DNA of 12,846 bases from Lentisphaeria bacterium (lineage in GTDB: Bacteria > Verrucomicrobiota > Lentisphaeria > JABSQK01 > UBA12247). The notes beneath the pieces are model-generated. The model did not search any database. It was given only the letters and a program-made list of their open reading frames with translations, and was not told where the DNA came from. Shown piece by piece: positions 7,302 to 12,846 of the stretch; the stretch's first letter is position 1, and each line of letters begins with the position of its first letter. The DNA lies in NCBI GenBank assembly GCA_003477185.1, contig DMTJ01000471.1, forward strand, positions 1 to 12,846, read 5' to 3'. The position numbers and the translations under genes are program-made.

Positions 7302-7929
7302 CATCAAAATCGACTTCAGTGCCTTGGTAGACATCATCTCCAACATGGGCGGGATGATGATCATGTTCGCCTGTATGGCCGTATTGATGCAACATAATAA
7401 GGAAGGCCAACAGCCACAGGCTACCACCGCCAAGCCGATCGCCTTTCCAATGCCCTATATACCAGAGAAAAGCTCGTTCACCCTCTGTCTGCGTCACGGC
7501 AAGTGCTACAAGCTTCCCCAGGAGCAGCTGCTAAAAGCGGTCGCCGAGCACTCCAAGACGGGGAAAATCCTTGAGACGCTGGACCTCACTGAAGGCGGAG
7601 TCTGGGGAGAGATCCAGCTCGCGCCGTTGTTCACCGGCTTTCGCTTTAGTTACCGCCTGCTGCCTGACGGCGGCGTCCCCGTCAAAAACGTCGTCGAGCT
7701 TACCCGCTTTTTGGATGAGACCGTGGCGCGCCTGCCCAAAGACCGCTTCTTTATCTCGCTGCGCGCCTGGCCCGAAGATTTCGCCGCCCTGCGCGAAGTG
7801 CGCGAGTACCTGCTAGCCATGGGCTATGAAGTCGGCTGGTCCCCCGGATTTACCGATGAAGGCGGTATAGATATCGCCTACGCGATCGGCGACTATGATG
7901 AAAACCTCACCTCCATCAAAGCCCAATGA
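7288..7929 (+). CDS. ExbD/TolR-like membrane protein
   Basis: This is a 213-residue single-pass inner-membrane protein. The N-terminus aligns with ExbD: IDFSALVDIISNMGGMMIMF against the E. coli segment INVTPFIDVMLVLLIIF, with Asp15 at the place of the essential proton-relay Asp. The external part ends in a fold typical of ExbD-like proteins (RFFISLRAWPEDFAALREVR, then GYEVGWSPG). The start is GTG at 7288 because GAGGAG lies eight bases upstream; an in-frame ATG at 7222 would overlap the previous gene heavily and lacks a helix-compatible start. ExbD proteins need an ExbB/TolQ/MotA-like channel, and none is in the window. It may use one encoded elsewhere or have another role. Confidence 0.65.
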   Translation: MQTSDIKIDFSALVDIISNMGGMMIMFACMAVLMQHNKEGQQPQATTAKPIAFPMPYIPEKSSFTLCLRHGKCYKLPQEQLLKAVAEHSKTGKILETLDLTEGGVWGEIQLAPLFTGFRFSYRLLPDGGVPVKNVVELTRFLDETVARLPKDRFFISLRAWPEDFAALREVREYLLAMGYEVGWSPGFTDEGGIDIAYAIGDYDENLTSIKAQ

Positions 7930-7960
7930 GCTGTTCGCTGCTTGACGTGCTCCAGTCCAT

Positions 7961-7975
7961 CCCGCAGATTGCGGG
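7961..7975 (+). promoter_or_regulatory. Hairpin next to the deoC start
   Basis: CCCGCA-GAT-TGCGGG is a perfect six-pair stem with a three-base loop, ending three bases before the deoC ATG. It covers the only purine-rich stretch that could serve as a ribosome site (GCGGGA), so it could limit deoC translation. This is an inference from position. Confidence 0.3.
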
Positions 7976-7978
7976 ACA

Positions 7979-8869
7979 ATGAACCAGCCCATGCCAGTCA
8001 TTATCGATGAGGTCGGCGTCGCCGAGCGCGCCGCCCGTTTCAAGACTCGCAGTATCAAGAACGCGTCCAAGATCGCCGCCTTGAAACTGACCATGTCCAT
8101 GATCGACCTGACCACCCTCGAAGGGAGCGACTCCCCCGGGAAAGTGCGTCAGCTGTGCGCCAAAGCACGCTGCCCGGACCCTGCGCACCCCGAACTACCG
8201 ATGGTCGCCGCCGTTTGCGTTTACCCGACCATGGTAGCTGTCGCCCGGAAGGCATTGGCCGGCACGTCCATTCACGTTGCTTCTGTCGCCACCTCCTTTC
8301 CCAGCGGCATGTCAGACCTCAAGACCAGAATCGCAGACGTCCGCTACGCCGTAGCTGAAGGCGCCGACGAGATCGACATGGTCATCTCACGCGGCAAATT
8401 CCTCGCTGGCGAATACCACGCCATCAGCGACGAGATTGCCACCTTCAAAGAAGCCTGCGCCACTGCCCATCTGAAAGTGATCCTGGAAACCGGAGAGCTC
8501 GTGACCTTGGACAACGTGCGCTTTGCCAGTGACCTAGCGATGCGTGCCGGTGCTGACTTCATCAAGACCAGCACCGGAAAAGTTTCCCCAGCTGCCACTC
8601 TCGAGTTCACCCTCGTCATGTTGCTGGCCATCGCCGACTACTACCGGGAGACCGGCAAGAAGATCGGCATGAAGCCCGCTGGTGGGATCCGCGACTCCAA
8701 AACCGCCATTCAGTATCTGGTCATGCTCAAAGAAACCCTTGGCCCCGAATGGCTCACGCCAGACATGTTTCGCTTCGGTGCCAGCTCTCTGGCCAATGAT
8801 CTGTTGATGCAACTTCGCAAGCAGGCCACCGGCGCCTATCAATCCCCCATCTATTTCTCCAACGACTGA
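7979..8869 (+). CDS. deoC: Deoxyribose-phosphate aldolase
   Basis: This cytosolic class I aldolase splits 2-deoxyribose-5-phosphate into acetaldehyde and glyceraldehyde-3-phosphate in deoxynucleoside salvage. The 296-residue TIM barrel carries the catalytic set: Asp133 in ADEIDMVIS, Schiff-base Lys196 in DFIKTSTGK, and Lys232 in GMKPAGGIRD. Length and the 36-residue lysine spacing resemble the longer eukaryote-type enzymes (human DERA) more than the 259-residue E. coli form. The ATG at 7979 has a weak ribosome site; an in-frame ATG at 7991 is an alternative. The gene starts 49 bases after the ExbD-like gene, and its TGA overlaps the next ATG by one base (TGATG), so it is coupled to the aldehyde dehydrogenase that could oxidise its acetaldehyde. 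Confidence 0.95.
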   Translation: MNQPMPVIIDEVGVAERAARFKTRSIKNASKIAALKLTMSMIDLTTLEGSDSPGKVRQLCAKARCPDPAHPELPMVAAVCVYPTMVAVARKALAGTSIHVASVATSFPSGMSDLKTRIADVRYAVAEGADEIDMVISRGKFLAGEYHAISDEIATFKEACATAHLKVILETGELVTLDNVRFASDLAMRAGADFIKTSTGKVSPAATLEFTLVMLLAIADYYRETGKKIGMKPAGGIRDSKTAIQYLVMLKETLGPEWLTPDMFRFGASSLANDLLMQLRKQATGAYQSPIYFSND

Positions 8870-10356
8870 TGCGTAAAAACGACAAAGCCCCAGAACAGAC
8901 GCCCTTCGCCGCGTTCGTTGACGACGAGACCTACGCACCGGCTCCCGAGACCTCGCCCGTCTCCATCAAAGACGAATACGGCCTCTTCATCGACGGTGAG
9001 TTTTGCGCCCCGCAATCAGGCAAACACTTCGCCACCACCAATCCGGCTACTGAGGAAACCATCGCCTCCGTCGCCGAAGCTGGCGAAGCAGATGTCGACC
9101 TCGCCGTCCAGGCCGCCCGCAAGGCATACGACACCACTTGGTCCCGGCTCAGCGGCGCCGAACGCGGAAAATACCTCTTTCGCATCGCCCGCCTGCTCCA
9201 AGAACGCGCCAGAGAATTCGCCATCATTGAAACCATGGATGGTGGCAAGCCCATTCGCGAGTCTCGCGATGTCGATCTGCCGCTCGTCTGTGCTCATTTC
9301 TTTCACCACGCAGGCTGGACTGACAAGCTCGAATACGCCTTTCCCAACCAGTCCTTCGCGCCACACGGCGTCGCCGCCCAGATCATTCCCTGGAACTTTC
9401 CGCTGCTCATGGCCGCCTGGAAGATTGCACCAGCGCTTGCCTGTGGCAACACCGTCGTGCTCAAACCCGCAGAGACCACGCCACTCACCGCCCTCAAGCT
9501 CGCCGAGCTGTTTCAAGACGCCGGGCTCCCCCCCGGGGTTGTAAACATCATCCCCGGCGCCGGCGAGACCGGGCGTGCCTTGGTCAGCCATCCCGATGTC
9601 GACAAGATCGCCTTCACTGGCTCCACCGGCGTTGGCAAGCTCATCCGCAGGCAAGTCGCCCCCAGCGGCAAGCCCATCACCCTCGAGTTAGGCGGCAAAG
9701 CCGCACACATCATCTTTGCAGATGCCCCCATCGACCAAGCCGTCGAAAGCATCGTAAACGGCATCTTCTTCAACCAGGGTCACGTCTGTTGTGCCGGGTC
9801 ACGACTCCTCGTCGAAGAAAGCGTCGAGCAGATCGTCATCGAGAAGCTCAAGCGTCGCATGGAGACCTTGATCGTTGGCAACCCGCTAGACAAAAACACC
9901 GACGTCGGCGCCATCAACTCGCGGGCCCAGTTCGAGCGCATTCAGACACTTATCGATGCCGGGGTAGCCGAGGGAGCCTGCCTCTACCAGCCCCAATCCC
10001 AGCTGCCTGAGCGCGGTCTATTCATGGCCCCCACCATCTTTACCGGTGTGGCCCAGAGCCACCGCATCGTCCAAGACGAAATTTTCGGTCCCGTGCTCAC
10101 CATCCAGACCTTCCGCACGCCCGAAGAGGCCGTAGCCAAGGCTAACAACACTCCGTACGGCCTTTCCGCCGGCGTCTGGACCAGCAAGGGCAGCAAGATT
10201 TTCTCCATCACCACCAAGCTCCAGGCAGGTGTCGTCTGGGCCAACACCTTCAATCGCTTCGACCCAGCCTCACCATTTGGTGGCTACAAAGAAAGTGGCA
10301 TTGGCCGCGAAGGTGGCCTCCACGGGCTCCGTGCCTATCTTAAGGTTGGAGGCTGA
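8869..10356 (+). CDS. Aldehyde dehydrogenase, catalytic (ALDH16 N-terminal-like)
   Basis: This is a 495-residue cytosolic NAD(P)-dependent aldehyde dehydrogenase, a full-length catalytic unit. Visible motifs are [31 protein letters not shown] (Rossmann loop), Glu273 in LELGGK, nucleophile Cys307 in [18 protein letters not shown], and the C-terminal [16 protein letters not shown] leader of about 35 polar residues precedes the fold. Its start overlaps the deoC stop (TGATG), so translation is probably coupled. The likely substrate is acetaldehyde from DeoC, oxidised to acetate, but specificity cannot be read from the sequence. The next gene encodes a half-length paralogue lacking the catalytic part; the pair has the size and order of one two-domain ALDH16. 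Confidence 0.93.
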   Translation: MRKNDKAPEQTPFAAFVDDETYAPAPETSPVSIKDEYGLFIDGEFCAPQSGKHFATTNPATEETIASVAEAGEADVDLAVQAARKAYDTTWSRLSGAERGKYLFRIARLLQERAREFAIIETMDGGKPIRESRDVDLPLVCAHFFHHAGWTDKLEYAFPNQSFAPHGVAAQIIPWNFPLLMAAWKIAPALACGNTVVLKPAETTPLTALKLAELFQDAGLPPGVVNIIPGAGETGRALVSHPDVDKIAFTGSTGVGKLIRRQVAPSGKPITLELGGKAAHIIFADAPIDQAVESIVNGIFFNQGHVCCAGSRLLVEESVEQIVIEKLKRRMETLIVGNPLDKNTDVGAINSRAQFERIQTLIDAGVAEGACLYQPQSQLPERGLFMAPTIFTGVAQSHRIVQDEIFGPVLTIQTFRTPEEAVAKANNTPYGLSAGVWTSKGSKIFSITTKLQAGVVWANTFNRFDPASPFGGYKESGIGREGGLHGLRAYLKVGG

Positions 10357-10359
10357 CCC

Positions 10360-11211
10360 ATGAGCGATCGCCTCCCAGTCCTTAAGACCTATAAGCTCTA
10401 TATTGGCGGCAAATTTCCCCGCACCGAGTCCGGACGATATTTCCCATTGCGCACCAAGACAGGAGACCTCGTGGCAAACGTCAGTCTCGCCAGCCGCAAA
10501 GACCTCCGTCAGGCCGTCCAGGCCGCTCGTGCAGCCACCGGAGCCTGGGCCAAAGCCACCCCCTTCCTGCGGGGCCAGATCCTCTACCGGCTCTCAGAAA
10601 TGCTTGAAGACCGCCAAGAGCAGATAGTGCGGGAGTTGACCGCCACCGGCGAAGTCTCCACTAAAACTGCGCAAGAAGAAGTTCGTACCGGGATCGACCG
10701 CATCGTATACTACGCGGGCTGGACCGACAAGTTCCAGCAGATTGCGGCCACTGTGAACCCAGTCTCCTCCCCCCATTTCAACTTCTCCGTCCCTGAGCCC
10801 ATCGGCGTCGTCGGCGTCGTCTGTCCACCTGCCCAAGGCTTTCTAGGGCTGCTCTCTGCCTTGCTCCCCGTCATTGCTGGCGGCAACACCGCCGTCGTCA
10901 TTGCCTCCGGGCCATCGCCCCTCTGCGCCATTTCGCTGGCCGAAGCGCTCGCCACCAGCGACCTGCCTGCTGGCGTTGTCAACATGCTCACTGGCGACCG
11001 CAGCGAATTGCTGCCACACCTCAAAGTCCACATGGACGTCAACGCCCTCTCGGTCTGGGACAGCTCTACTGAGGAGCAGTGCGAAGTCCGCAGCTTGGAC
11101 GAGGACAACCTCAAGCGGTTTGTGTTCAGCACTTCCGGCGCTGCCGCTGGCCCGCAGCCCATTCTCGCCTTCCAAGAGATCAAGACCACCTGGCACCCAA
11201 TCGGCTTGTGA
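10360..11211 (+). CDS. Half-length, non-catalytic aldehyde dehydrogenase paralogue (ALDH16 C-terminal-like)
   Basis: This 283-residue protein matches the N-terminal coenzyme-binding half of aldehyde dehydrogenases: KLYIGGKFPRTESGRYF, then PEPIGVVGVVCP, LPVIAGGNTAVVIAS and LPAGVVNMLTGDR. It stops (EIKTTWHPIGL) before any catalytic Cys region and has no LELGG glutamate, so it should be inactive alone. The reading frame is clean with its own strong ribosome site (GGAGG seven bases before the ATG) and lies three bases after the active gene, so it is not simply a broken gene. The layout resembles the non-catalytic second domain of ALDH16, here encoded separately. It probably binds the active subunit as a structural or regulatory partner. 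Confidence 0.85.
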   Translation: MSDRLPVLKTYKLYIGGKFPRTESGRYFPLRTKTGDLVANVSLASRKDLRQAVQAARAATGAWAKATPFLRGQILYRLSEMLEDRQEQIVRELTATGEVSTKTAQEEVRTGIDRIVYYAGWTDKFQQIAATVNPVSSPHFNFSVPEPIGVVGVVCPPAQGFLGLLSALLPVIAGGNTAVVIASGPSPLCAISLAEALATSDLPAGVVNMLTGDRSELLPHLKVHMDVNALSVWDSSTEEQCEVRSLDEDNLKRFVFSTSGAAAGPQPILAFQEIKTTWHPIGL

Positions 11212-11216
11212 CCCGC

Positions 11217-11231
11217 GTGGACACCGTCCAC
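11217..11231 (+). terminator. Hairpin after the aldehyde dehydrogenase genes
   Basis: GTGGAC-ACC-GTCCAC forms a perfect six-pair stem starting six bases after the stop codon. No T-run follows, so it is either a non-canonical terminator or a 3'-end stabiliser. Its position at the end of the gene run supports a transcript boundary. Confidence 0.4.
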
Positions 11232-11285
11232 CCAGCTCCACTTGTAAACGTCCGCAACTGCGACTTGAAAGGTGCGAGATTTTCC

Positions 11286-11296
11286 CTTACGGTAAG
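11286..11296. promoter_or_regulatory. Palindrome upstream of the hicB remnant
   Basis: CTTAC-G-GTAAG is an 11-base palindrome about 67 bases before the hicB ATG and could be an old operator of the toxin-antitoxin genes. However, this short HicB form has no obvious DNA-binding domain, which weakens the idea. Confidence 0.2.
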
Positions 11297-11334
11297 CGAT
11301 GCAGCTGCGCAATCGGTGTCGGATGAACTCCTGT

Positions 11335-11340
11335 TATGCT
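11335..11340 (+). promoter_or_regulatory. Possible extended -10 promoter for hicBA
   Basis: TG-T-TATGCT is an extended -10 motif ending 22 bases before the hicB ATG. I see no good -35 hexamer. Confidence 0.25.
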
Positions 11341-11362
11341 GGGAAACCTGTGAGCTGATTCA

Positions 11363-11569
11363 ATGAAGCGTCTGTTCACGCTGGACTATCGGTTGGACGA
11401 TGATTGGTACGTCGGGCGCCTGCGAGAAGTCCCGGGTATATTCAGCTAGGGAGAAACCCTTATCGAACTTCGGAGCAACATCCAGGATGCCCTTGGGCTC
11501 GTGCTCGCTGACGCGCCGGAGCCAGCGACTTCTGATGGGACGATGGAGGAGTTGGAGCTGGAGGTTTGA
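11363..11569 (+). pseudogene. hicB: hicB-like antitoxin, inactivated by an in-frame stop
   Basis: The frame reads MKRLFTLDYRLDDDWYVGRL and on through REVPGIFS, then a TAG at 11447-11449, and resumes in the same frame as GETLIELRSNIQDALGLVLA to a TGA at 11567-11569. Across the stop it matches short HicB antitoxins (WYVGRLxExPGxxSQGETLxELxxNIxDAL), where the stop replaces the usual Gln; one C-to-T change (CAG to TAG) explains it. HicB neutralises the HicA mRNA-cutting toxin. The restored protein would be 68 residues, the short form with only the partial RNase H fold. The end overlaps hicA (TTGA). Order here is antitoxin first, the less common arrangement. Confidence 0.85.
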
Positions 11570-11744
11570 AGCGAGGAGCGTCCCTGAAGCGCCTCAGCGC
11601 CGAAGGCTGTCGGCTGCAGCGGCACGGAAAGCGCCACGATCTCTGGGAGAATCCGAGCAGCGGAAAGAGCGCCCCATCCCCAGGCACTCGGAGGTCAAAG
11701 AGTCACTTTGTCGACTGATACGGCAACAGCTCGGGGTTGACTGA
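11566..11744 (+). pseudogene. hicA: hicA-like mRNA interferase toxin, frameshifted
   Basis: From a TTG overlapping the hicB stop, the frame reads MKRGASLKRLSAEGCRLQRH, then GKRHDLWENPSSGKSA, the HicA double-stranded-RNA-binding-like fold with its catalytic His (GKRH). At the C-run 11672-11675 the frame breaks. The correct continuation, PIPRHSEVKESLCRLI and RQQLGVD, is in another frame and ends at 11744. Restoring one C (GCCCC to GCCCCC) rejoins both parts into a 59-residue protein ending in the family signature PRHxEVKxxL...LG. HicA cleaves mRNA and is held by HicB. Both genes of the pair are broken, so the system is dead unless the single-base changes are assembly errors. Confidence 0.85.
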
Positions 11745-11808
11745 AGCGCTGCAAGTAGGAAATAACAGCTTAACCTTGCCCACTCTGTGGCACCGCACTC
11801 CCGGTCTT

Positions 11809-11914
11809 ACCACGGAGGTACTGAGGCACTGAGAAGAACGAAAGAAGAACAAGGAGTTTCGGCGTCTGCAGGACCTCCTCTCAGGCTCTTCTCCGTTCCT
11901 CTGTGACCTCTAGT
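11809..11914. repeat. Imperfect palindromic intergenic repeat
   Basis: The left arm (11811-11840, CACGGAGGTACTGAGGCACT then GAGAAGAACG) and the right arm (11886-11913) are inverted copies with several mismatches. The right arm's reverse complement reads CTAGAGGTCACAGAGGAACG then GAGAAGAG. About 45 bases lie between them. Purine-rich arms built on (C)ACNGAGG units are typical of dispersed palindromic repeats in some bacterial genomes. A related half-copy lies at 12099-12127. No coding potential is seen inside. Confidence 0.6.
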
Positions 11915-12098
11915 AGTGTAGCAGGTCGTGAAATCCGGAAGGACAACCCCATCAGCAGGCCTTGCGCCGTCGCTGCCCTCATCGTGGAGGCCGTCCCAAC
12001 TCCTATCGAACCGAACACAGTCCGGTTGCCCAGTTTCTAGCCCAGTGCTATCTGGACGAGGCAGAATTGGACTAGGAAGATCGGGAATCCGGAGTTCA

Positions 12099-12127
12099 TC
12101 ACGGAGGCGCGGAGAAGAAGGAAAAGA
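12099..12127. repeat. Half-copy of the CACGGAGG repeat
   Basis: TCACGGAGGCGCGGAGAAGA followed by AGGAAAAG resembles the left arm of the palindrome at 11809-11914. No opposite arm is visible. It abuts the parE-like remnant right where homology to that family is lost, so the repeat may have inserted into or replaced the toxin's 3' part. Confidence 0.5.
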
Positions 12128-12271
12128 AGAGGCGGAAACTCGGCGAGTTGCTCCACGACGTTGGTGCGAAGCTGAAACAAAAGCTGTTGCCGTATTTCAG
12201 CAATCATCTGCGATTCCAAGCCATATTGCGGTCAAATCGTCAGCTGCAAGCGGGGCCAAGATCAGCCGCAT
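12127..12271 (-). pseudogene. parE/relE-family toxin remnant
   Basis: From an ATG at 12269-12271 the minus strand reads MRLILAPLAADDLTAIWLGI then ADDC and a TGA (12197-12199). After the stop the same frame gives NTATAFVS, then a shift near 12167 leads to LRTNVVEQLAEFPPL. Joined, these follow the ParE pattern: L-P-A--DL--IW-YIA-DN-, then F---L---VEQLAEFP. Members of this family poison DNA gyrase or cleave mRNA. The expected C-terminal half (the RxFP...YLIFY region) is missing; beyond the FP motif lies the CACGGAGG-type repeat. A stop, a frameshift and truncation make this a dead fragment. I could not find its antitoxin upstream (12272-12550). Confidence 0.6.
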
Positions 12272-12723
12272 GCAGTTGTCGCCAAGCGCCGTCCTCCTTC
12301 CGCCAAAATACTGGCAAGGAAGTCCGGGTAATTCGGGCGAGACTGCTGATATAGCCCCGGAGTTGTGCTGCGAATTAGTTGCTGGGCTGAATGGCTGGGA
12401 GACGGATCGGGCGGGAGTTAACGGCTTGCCACTCGTTTTTTTGCGGATTAAGCTGGAGTAGGCAAGGTCGATGCCATGGATGGCAATGTCGGTCTTTACG
12501 GATGCTCTTCTCGGCGCCGGAGATGACACGTTTAGAATAGTGGTTAACTGGAAGGGCTGCCCGCCCGAGGAGTGGACATGGCTGAGTGCATCTCGGAGCT
12601 TGCATTGGATGTTGCAGTCGTCCACCGGTTGCGCCCACTGTCCCAAGTAGGTAGGCAGACTCTGGCAGCCATCACCTGGCATCCCACCGGCCGGTGTCCG
12701 AAAGCGTTGACTGGTAAGAGCGC
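12272..12723. other. No recognisable gene
   Basis: Both strands have short frames here, but none shows a ribosome site with a protein-like sequence I recognise. A minus-strand frame running through this region joins the parE-like start without an obvious gene boundary and is probably chance. A plus-strand frame starting at 12572 runs through the tandem repeat to the window edge and is also unconvincing. This is likely decayed accessory DNA. Confidence 0.5.
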
Positions 12724-12755
12724 AACCACCGATGAACACCGATGGATACTGATGG
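12724..12755. repeat. Short degenerate tandem repeat, about 11-base unit
   Basis: Three imperfect units follow each other: AACCACCGATG, AACACCGATGG, ATACTGATGG. Units of the (A)ACACNGATG type occur as dispersed intergenic repeats in many environmental bacterial genomes. No spacers are present, so it is not a CRISPR. Confidence 0.5.
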
Positions 12756-12800
12756 AGGTGAGCCGACCCGTTACCTTAGGTTGTAAATTTGCAAGTAAAA

Positions 12801-12846
12801 GGGGGCCACTTTTTGCATTGACAGGGGGACCACCTTGGTTTTGAGG
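12801..12846. mobile_element. Possible end of an insertion sequence (IS21-like?), cut by window edge
   Basis: Two similar motifs, GGGGGCCACTTT (12801-12812) and GGGGGACCACCTT (12824-12836), start 23 bases apart. Closely spaced repeats of this GGGGGACCACTTT type recur near the ends of some IS21-family elements, as I recall. No transposase is in the window, so the element, if real, lies to the right. The AT-rich stretch just before (12781-12800) differs from the surroundings. Confidence 0.35.

Noticed and set aside
8918..9544. Plus-strand 208-aa frame inside the aldehyde dehydrogenase
   Set aside because: Pro/Ser/Arg-rich shadow of the GC-rich ALDH gene, which has all its family motifs in the other frame.
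9016..9654. Minus-strand 212-aa frame opposite the aldehyde dehydrogenase
   Set aside because: Antisense shadow; composition follows the codon periodicity of the sense gene.
10360..11211. Reading the half-length aldehyde dehydrogenase as a truncated pseudogene
   Set aside because: Clean frame, strong ribosome site, tight spacing and an end resembling ALDH16 second domains; no catalytic-region homology was seen in any frame after the stop.
11672..11675. Programmed frameshift in hicA
   Set aside because: A short C-run with no slippery heptamer or downstream structure, and the partner hicB is also broken; mutation or sequencing error is simpler.
11928..12461. Plus-strand 177-aa frame
   Set aside because: Passes through the repeat half-copy and antisense to the parE-like remnant; Arg/Ser-rich with no motif.
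12197..12739. Minus-strand 180-aa frame as one protein
   Set aside because: Only its last 24 residues look like a known family (ParE N-terminus); the part before that Met has no protein-like pattern.
12724..12755. CRISPR-like array
   Set aside because: Units are about 11 bases, directly adjacent without spacers.

Overview
The window is a bacterial chromosomal segment, moderately GC-rich by eye (GC-ending codons are common in the genes). The host cannot be named from the sequence alone. Hanks-type kinases, ExbD-like proteins, a eukaryote-type deoC, ALDH16-like proteins and dispersed intergenic palindromes of the 'CACGGAGG...CTGAGAAGAA' kind would suit an Acidobacteriota or PVC-type (Verrucomicrobiota/Planctomycetota) bacterium. 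This is inference, not an assignment.

Layout. (1) Positions 1-1367, minus strand: housekeeping pheS-pheT (phenylalanyl-tRNA synthetase), with pheT cut by the window edge. (2) 1470-1973, minus strand: two small genes of unknown function, followed by a gene-poor stretch to about 2354. (3) 2355-5399: a sigma-54-dependent NtrC-type response regulator (minus strand) divergent from two overlapping universal-stress-protein genes (plus strand). The intergenic region holds a near-consensus -24/-12 promoter pointing at the stress genes, so the regulator probably drives them. (4) 5520-11211, plus strand: a tightly packed gene run. It encodes a receiver-Ser/Thr kinase fusion, two single-pass ExbD/TolR-like membrane proteins, deoxyribose-phosphate aldolase (deoC), a full-length aldehyde dehydrogenase and a half-length aldehyde dehydrogenase lacking the catalytic region. 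The last two look like an ALDH16-type enzyme split into two genes. DeoC makes acetaldehyde and glyceraldehyde-3-phosphate from deoxyribose-5-phosphate, and the dehydrogenase could oxidise the aldehyde. (5) 11212-12846: a decaying accessory zone. It holds a hicB-hicA toxin-antitoxin pair broken by an in-frame TAG and a one-base frameshift, a parE-like toxin remnant on the minus strand, palindromic intergenic repeats, a short degenerate tandem repeat, and at the right edge paired GGGGG(A)CCAC motifs that may be the end of an insertion sequence.

The most notable points are the sigma-54 regulator/USP module with its visible promoter, the asymmetric ExbD-like pair without a channel partner behind a receiver-kinase fusion, the split ALDH16-like pair with deoC, and the reconstructable dead toxin-antitoxin genes. 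I saw no rRNA, tRNA or CRISPR array.
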